Assembly (NCBI RefSeq): GCF_018130145.1
Contig: NZ_JAFCMB010000004.1
Location: forward strand, 186,001-250,000
Length of the DNA stretch: 64,000 bases
Direction of reading: 5' to 3'
From: Bradyrhizobium sp. AUGA SZCCT0176
GTDB taxonomy: Bacteria; Pseudomonadota; Alphaproteobacteria; Rhizobiales; Xanthobacteraceae
Positions 59,682-64,000 of this stretch are shown piece by piece. Below the pieces are notes generated by a model, which did no database searches, was not told the DNA's origin, and was given only the letters and a program-made list of their open reading frames with translations. Made by a program: the position numbers and the translations under genes. Each line of letters starts with the position of its first letter. Position 1 is the stretch's first letter.

Positions 59682-60437
59682 ATGGCGCTTAGTCTTTCTT
59701 CCAAGGATGTGACACTCCTGAAGCGGGTGAGCGAGGCCCTGCTGCAGCCATTGGCTCCCGATTGGCTGCTGACAGCGCCAGGCGTGGCCTTGGATCTGCA
59801 GCACCTGCTATCGATGGATTTCATCGGGACCACCCTGTGGAATCCCGCCAGTGGCCGCTACGAAAACGCCATGTGCGTCGGCCGCGGAATGGACATGGCG
59901 CGGGCCTATGTCGCGGAATTCCAGGGCTGTGACCCTATTTCGCCGCGGCTTCGGCACCGCAAGGGTCCGACGCCGATCTATTCGGTGATCCGCCGCGATG
60001 AACTCGAGCGCACGCGCTACTTCCACGAATTCTTGCGGACCTACCGGACCATCGACGGTATCGATCTCCATCTCTATGACGGCGGTACGAACGTTGGCGA
60101 CTTCAGGTTCTGGCGCGATCGAGGCCGCACGCCGGTCGGGTCGCGCGAGATGTTGCTGCTGGGACTATTGCAGCCGGTGCTGCTGCGGGCGACCCGAGAG
60201 GTGCGCAACCAGAGCCTCGCCCCCGCTTCGCTTTGCTTTCAGCAACTGACGGTCAGGGAACGGCAGATAGCTGCGGGCGTCGTGAACGGCTTAACCGATC
60301 GCGCCATCGCCAGATCACTGCAGATCAGCTATTGGACCGTCCGTTCGCATCTCGACCATATTTTCGAGAAGCTCGCGGTGGGCAATCGCGCGGCCCTCGT
60401 CGCGCGGCTTCATCGTGGACCTTCCGCGACCGAATAA
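59682..60437 (+). CDS. LuxR-type helix-turn-helix transcriptional regulator
   Basis: 251 aa regulator. The C-terminal LuxR HTH is LTVRERQIAAGVVNGLTDRA followed by IARSLQISYWTVRSHLDHIFEKL (about residues 187-230). The N-terminal 170 residues form an uncharacterised sensory region without a recognisable receiver or autoinducer motif. ATG 59682 is chosen; a ribosome site is not clear and AGGAG lies about 16 nt upstream, so an earlier TTG start at 59619 is possible. The divergent alpha/beta hydrolase is the nearest target. It converges with the formamidase-like gene. Confidence 0.82.
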   Translation: MALSLSSKDVTLLKRVSEALLQPLAPDWLLTAPGVALDLQHLLSMDFIGTTLWNPASGRYENAMCVGRGMDMARAYVAEFQGCDPISPRLRHRKGPTPIYSVIRRDELERTRYFHEFLRTYRTIDGIDLHLYDGGTNVGDFRFWRDRGRTPVGSREMLLLGLLQPVLLRATREVRNQSLAPASLCFQQLTVRERQIAAGVVNGLTDRAIARSLQISYWTVRSHLDHIFEKLAVGNRAALVARLHRGPSATE

Positions 60438-60467
60438 ACACGTCGATGTCTACAAAGTCATGGTGAA

Positions 60468-61304
60468 CTACGCGGCATCGGCCAAGAGGGTCCGGACGAT
60501 CGGATGATTCCGGTCGGTCAGGCCGTCAATGACGTTGAAATGGTGGCGACCGGGTTCTTCGATCGTGCAGGTTTGCGCGCCGAGCCCGGTCCAGATGTTG
60601 GCAAGCAGGGCGTTCTGGCGGACGAATTCCGGGCGCTCCGCGCTGCCCACCCAGCAGGTCACGCGGGCACCGGGCAAAGGCTGCAGGAGCGCGGGGCTTT
60701 CGGTTTGGGCTTCGGCGTCGTCGATCCGCAGCTCGGCATTCATCGCGGTCTTCAACATCGGGCGAAGGTCATGGACGCCCGAGATCGAGACGGTATTGCG
60801 GATGCGCGCGCGGGCGGGCTCCGACAGCGGCGAAGTCGCCGAAATCATGCGCGTGACCAGGTGTCCGCCTGCGGAGTGGCCTGTCAGGAAAATCGGGCCT
60901 TCCACCATCGAGGCCGCCTGCGTGATCGCGGCGGCAATTTCGCGCGTAATGTCGGCAACGCGAACGGCGGGGCATAGTGTGTAGGAAGGCATCGCCACCG
61001 CATAGCCGCTTTCGACGGAGCCGCGCGCGAGGTGCGACCAAAAACTCTTGTCGAGGGCGCGCCAGAACCCGCCATGAACGAAAACGACCAGGCCCTTGGG
61101 CTGGCCCTCGGGGCGGAACAGATCGAAGCGGTTTCGCGGCCGCTCGCCATAGCCGACATCAAGCGTCGTGCGGCCACTCCCCCCTAGTTCATCGCGATAG
61201 GTCTGGGCGGGTTGCACCCAGGCCGCCGGCCAGCGTTCGCCACCGGGGATGTTGGGGCCATTGGCGTAGGCGTCGTTCCAGTCGGAAATCTGATGAAAGA
61301 TCAT
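60468..61304 (-). CDS. Alpha/beta hydrolase, kynurenine formamidase-like
   Basis: 278 aa hydrolase with the oxyanion motif VVFVHGGFWRALDKSFW (HGGFW), the nucleophile LTGHSAGGHLVTRM (Ser about 140) and the His near GRHHFNVIDGL. These are hallmarks of the animal/yeast-type arylformamidases that convert N-formylkynurenine to kynurenine. Bacterial KynB is usually a different, metal-dependent fold, so this would be a non-orthologous replacement. Divergent from kynureninase and tryptophan dioxygenase, completing tryptophan to anthranilate. ATG 61304. Confidence 0.83.
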   Translation of the reverse strand: MIFHQISDWNDAYANGPNIPGGERWPAAWVQPAQTYRDELGGSGRTTLDVGYGERPRNRFDLFRPEGQPKGLVVFVHGGFWRALDKSFWSHLARGSVESGYAVAMPSYTLCPAVRVADITREIAAAITQAASMVEGPIFLTGHSAGGHLVTRMISATSPLSEPARARIRNTVSISGVHDLRPMLKTAMNAELRIDDAEAQTESPALLQPLPGARVTCWVGSAERPEFVRQNALLANIWTGLGAQTCTIEEPGRHHFNVIDGLTDRNHPIVRTLLADAA

Positions 61305-61400
61305 GCGGGTCGGTTTCCGTTTGGTCTTGAGTAGCCGGCGCAGGCGCCTACGATCAGGATTCAGTTGGGTGATATCTACTCACATCGGCCGCCAGCAGGA

Positions 61401-61440
61401 CAAGTCCAAAAGTATTTTAGACATATAACTTATGGGCTTG
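61401..61440. promoter_or_regulatory. Long dyad between the formamidase-like gene and kynU
   Basis: CAAGTCCAAAAGT (61401-61413) and ACTTATGGGCTTG (61428-61440) form a 13-bp inverted repeat with 11 matches around a 14-bp AT-rich core holding a TATAAC-like -10. It is central in the 186-bp divergent region and could let one regulator control both arms of the tryptophan pathway. No regulator gene of this pathway is adjacent. Confidence 0.55.
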
Positions 61441-61490
61441 AAACAATTCGCCGCCATGCGAGTATCCGCCGCCTGCGAACGAGGCCAATG

Positions 61491-62684
61491 ATGACCGATT
61501 TCACGCGAACGCGATCCCTGTTCCATATGCCGGATGGCGTCATCTATCTCGACGGCAACTCGCTCGGTCCCCTCCCCGTTGCGGCGACCGATCGCGTCCG
61601 CAGCATGATGTCCGAGCAATGGGGGAAACAGCTTATCAGGGGCTGGAACAGCGCCGGCTGGATGGCTCAGCCGCGCCGCATCGGAGATCGCGTCGGCCGG
61701 CTGATCGGCGCGCCTGAAGGCACCGTGGTGATCGGCGACACCCTGTCGATCAAAGTCTATCAAGCGCTTGCCTCAGCGCTCGAACTCAATTCCAGCAAGC
61801 GTGTGATCCTGTCGGACAACGGCAACTTTCCAACCGACCTCTACATGGCCGAAGGTCTGCTCAGATCGCTCGACCGGGGATATCAGCTCAAGATTGTTGC
61901 CCCCGAGGAAGTCGAAGACGCCATCGACGCAACGATTGCGGTGCTGATGCTGACCGAGGTCGACTATCGCACCGGCCGCCTTCACGACATGAAGGCCTTG
62001 ACGCAGAAAGCGCACGCCGCCGGCGCATTGACGGTTTGGGACCTCGCCCACTCCGCGGGAGCCATCCCGGTCGACGTGTCAGACGCCAAAGCCGATTTCG
62101 CGGTCGGCTGCACCTACAAATATCTCAATGGCGGTCCCGGCGCGCCGGCCTTCATCTATGTCGCACCTGACCATGCCGACATGGCGCGGCCGGCACTTTC
62201 CGGATGGATGGGGCATCAGGCGCCGTTTGCCTTCGATCTTGATTACCGGGCCGGCGCCGGCATCGAACGGATGCGGGTTGGAACGCCTCCCGTCATTGCG
62301 ATGGCCGCGCTCGACGCAGCGCTCGATGTCTGGGAGGGCGTCAGCATGAACGAGGTCCGCAAGGCGTCGATCGCGCTGGCCGATCTGTTCATCCGCGAAG
62401 TCGAAGCCCGCTGTCCGGAGTTGACGCTGGCCTCGCCGCGGGACGGCAACAAGCGCGGCAGCCAGGTGTCGTTTCGCCACGCCAACGGCTACGCGATCAT
62501 GCAGGCGCTGATCGCGCGCGGCGTGATCGGCGATTTTCGCGCCCCCGACGCGATCCGCTTCGGGTTTACACCGCTCTACATCGGCGAGGCCGAGGTTCGC
62601 GCGGCGGTCGATGCGATCGAGGACGTCGTGAACAATCGCCGCTGGGATGCCGCGGAGTATCGCAAAATGGCTGTCGTGACATGA
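61491..62684 (+). CDS. kynU: Kynureninase
   Basis: 397 aa PLP enzyme cleaving kynurenine to anthranilate and alanine. Blocks are [13 protein letters not shown] near the N-terminus, [29 protein letters not shown] (PLP-binding Asp), the Schiff-base Lys in [16 protein letters not shown] (about residue 209) and [13 protein letters not shown]. Two adjacent ATGs exist; 61491 has GAGG at better spacing than 61488. It overlaps the dioxygenase gene by 4 nt. Cytoplasmic. Confidence 0.96.
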   Translation: MTDFTRTRSLFHMPDGVIYLDGNSLGPLPVAATDRVRSMMSEQWGKQLIRGWNSAGWMAQPRRIGDRVGRLIGAPEGTVVIGDTLSIKVYQALASALELNSSKRVILSDNGNFPTDLYMAEGLLRSLDRGYQLKIVAPEEVEDAIDATIAVLMLTEVDYRTGRLHDMKALTQKAHAAGALTVWDLAHSAGAIPVDVSDAKADFAVGCTYKYLNGGPGAPAFIYVAPDHADMARPALSGWMGHQAPFAFDLDYRAGAGIERMRVGTPPVIAMAALDAALDVWEGVSMNEVRKASIALADLFIREVEARCPELTLASPRDGNKRGSQVSFRHANGYAIMQALIARGVIGDFRAPDAIRFGFTPLYIGEAEVRAAVDAIEDVVNNRRWDAAEYRKMAVVT

Positions 62685-63535
62685 CCGAAAAACCCTTGAC
62701 CGAAAAACCTTTGGACCCCTCCCGCGAGGGAGCCCAGATGTCGTTCGACGGGCGGATGTCCTACAGTGATTACCTGCATCTGGAACGCGTATTGGACGCG
62801 CAGGAACCGCTTTCGGATGCGCATGACGAACTTCTGTTCATCATACAGCATCAGACCTCCGAACTCTGGATGAAGCTGGCGATCCACGAAATCCGCTCCG
62901 CCATCAAGGCCATCCACAACGACAAGCTCCAACCCGCGTTCAAGATGCTGTCGCGCATCGCCCGAATCTTCGAGCAGCTCACGGGCGCCTGGGATGTTTT
63001 GCGGACGATGACGCCGAGCGAGTACACCGAATTTCGCGACCAGCTCGGCCAATCGTCAGGCTTCCAGTCGTACCAGTACCGGGCGATCGAATTCCTCGCC
63101 GGCAACCGCAATGTTGCAATGCTTGGCCCTCATGCCCACCGCGGCGACATCGTCGCGAAGCTGGAGGAGATTCTGAGCCAGCCCGGTCTCTACGACGAAG
63201 CCCTGCTTCTGCTCGCGCGCAACGGCTTCGACATCGGCGAAGATGCGCATCGAACGGATTGGCGCCTGACGCGGACCGCAAATGACAAGGTGCTGGATGC
63301 CTGGAAGACCGTCTACGCATCTCCCGAGAAATACTGGATGCTGTACGAGCTGGCCGAAAAACTGGTCGATTTCGAAGACTATTTTCGCCGCTGGCGCTTC
63401 AACCACGTCACCACGGTCGAGCGCATTATCGGCCTGAAGCGCGGAACCGGCGGTACGTCGGGCGTTTCCTATTTGCGCAAGATGCTCGAGGTCGAACTCT
63501 TTCCGGAGCTTTGGAAAGTAAGAACGGAGCTTTAG
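62681..63535 (+). CDS. kynA: Tryptophan 2,3-dioxygenase
   Basis: 284 aa haem dioxygenase opening the indole ring of L-tryptophan to N-formylkynurenine. Diagnostic blocks are [40 protein letters not shown] (distal His), [20 protein letters not shown], the proximal His in [16 protein letters not shown] and [15 protein letters not shown]. It overlaps kynU by 4 nt. The protein is full length and its stop is 3 bp from that of the convergent racemase-like gene. Confidence 0.97.
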   Translation: MTEKPLTEKPLDPSREGAQMSFDGRMSYSDYLHLERVLDAQEPLSDAHDELLFIIQHQTSELWMKLAIHEIRSAIKAIHNDKLQPAFKMLSRIARIFEQLTGAWDVLRTMTPSEYTEFRDQLGQSSGFQSYQYRAIEFLAGNRNVAMLGPHAHRGDIVAKLEEILSQPGLYDEALLLLARNGFDIGEDAHRTDWRLTRTANDKVLDAWKTVYASPEKYWMLYELAEKLVDFEDYFRRWRFNHVTTVERIIGLKRGTGGTSGVSYLRKMLEVELFPELWKVRTEL

Positions 63536-63538
63536 GCC

Positions 63539-64000
63539 CTAGCCGAGCTTCGGATGCGTCATGAATTCCTCGATGATCTCCGCTGGCGGCTTGACGAATT
63601 CCCCCGCGCGACTGACGCCGAGGCCGGTGAGACGGCGAAGTTTTACCGCCATTTCAGCCATCTTCACCACGATCGGTATGCCGTTGATGACGGGCGCGCC
63701 GTCGATCGCGTGATTGCGGAGCGCAGCAAACAGCAGCATCGGGATGCCGCCGCCCGGGATCAGCACTTCGACACCCTTGGCCACCAGCGGCCGCGCCTGT
63801 TCGGCGAACAGCTCTTCGACCTCACGCGCCAGCGCTTCCGATTCATAGGCCTTCAAGATCTGCCCCGGCTCGAACGTCATGGCGTGGGTGCCCGCAACGC
63901 GGCGCTCCAGCCCGTATTTAGTGATCTGGTGATGGAACCAGGGAATGTAGCGGGGATTGATCGTGATGATGCCGCTGCGTTGGCCGAGCTGGCAGCCGTG
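63539..64000 (-). CDS. Asp/Glu/hydantoin racemase-family protein, 5' end outside the window
   Basis: The last 153 codons of a minus-strand gene run through the right edge, so the start is missing. The visible part begins HGCQLGQRSGIITINPRYIP and includes GTHAMTFEPGQILKAYESEA and VEVLIPGGGIPMLLFAALRN. The fold pattern fits the Asp/Glu/hydantoin racemase family. At the place where hydantoin and aspartate racemases carry the second catalytic Cys (GC motif), this protein has GGG, so it may lack classical two-base racemase chemistry. An internal ATG at 63880 is not the true start, as the homologous frame continues upstream. Confidence 0.7.
   Translation of the reverse strand, partial: HGCQLGQRSGIITINPRYIPWFHHQITKYGLERRVAGTHAMTFEPGQILKAYESEALAREVEELFAEQARPLVAKGVEVLIPGGGIPMLLFAALRNHAIDGAPVINGIPIVVKMAEMAVKLRRLTGLGVSRAGEFVKPPAEIIEEFMTHPKLG

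Overview
This is a GC-rich, gene-dense chromosomal window from what looks like an alphaproteobacterium. A Bradyrhizobium/Rhodopseudomonas-type soil or root-associated heterotroph is my inference. It rests on the ChvE-type sugar-binding protein with its two-gene transporter, the non-phosphorylating L-arabinose pathway, the bacterial URC uracil genes and the many solute-binding proteins. I see no rRNA, tRNA, phage, transposon or CRISPR. Almost everything is catabolism coupled to ABC uptake, with a strong bias to nitrogen compounds.

Layout. (1) 0.2-10.6 kb: a LysR regulator converges on a minus-strand operon. The operon holds a polyamine-type ABC transporter (binding protein, two permeases, ATPase), a three-subunit molybdenum hydroxylase (2Fe-2S, Mo and FAD subunits) and an amidase. 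(2) 11.0-15.5 kb: an orphan peptide-type binding protein, a GMC flavin oxidoreductase and an M20 peptidase lie behind a strong candidate sigma-54 promoter. (3) 15.7-24.5 kb: a sugar operon with a GntR/FadR regulator, 2-keto-3-deoxy-L-arabinonate dehydratase, sugar 1-dehydrogenase, mutarotase, SMP-30 lactonase, and ChvE with its ATPase and permease. Only the sugar-acid dehydratase of the oxidative L-arabinose route is missing. (4) 25.0-25.9 kb: an orphan TctC/Bug-type binding protein. (5) 25.9-32.6 kb: histidine utilisation, with hutI-hutH-hutU leftward and hutF-hutC rightward from a shared promoter carrying a HutC-like operator. (6) 32.6-35.3 kb: a NitT/TauT-type ABC transporter behind a candidate sigma-54 promoter.

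(7) 35.3-51.7 kb: a long minus-strand block. In transcription order it holds a D-carbamoylase-type nitrilase, a polar amino-acid ABC transporter with two different binding proteins, a polysaccharide-deacetylase-fold hydrolase, a peptide-type binding protein, two amidohydrolases, a full Dpp-type ABC transporter and a luciferase-like monooxygenase. A LysR gene faces away from it, with a dyad operator touching its start codon. (8) 52.7-55.3 kb: pxpABC, the ATP-dependent 5-oxoprolinase. (9) 55.6-58.7 kb: the URC uracil catabolism set (GTP cyclohydrolase II-like URC1, DUF1688 URC4, a variant uracil phosphoribosyltransferase). (10) 58.8-63.5 kb: an alpha/beta hydrolase, a LuxR-type regulator, and tryptophan-to-anthranilate genes (formamidase-like hydrolase, kynureninase, tryptophan 2,3-dioxygenase). 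(11) A truncated Asp/Glu/hydantoin racemase-like gene runs off the right edge.

How it works together. Regions 5 and 7-11 share one chemistry: opening of cyclic or acyl C-N bonds (imidazolone, 5-oxoproline, uracil, probably ureides or imides, formylkynurenine) to release carbon and ammonia. Three ABC binding-protein genes have upstream motifs with exact GG-N10-GC spacing, which suggests RpoN/nitrogen control of uptake. Two ABC operons carry a perfect hairpin just after the binding-protein gene, which probably raises its expression over the membrane parts. All functions are read from sequence motifs and context without database searches.
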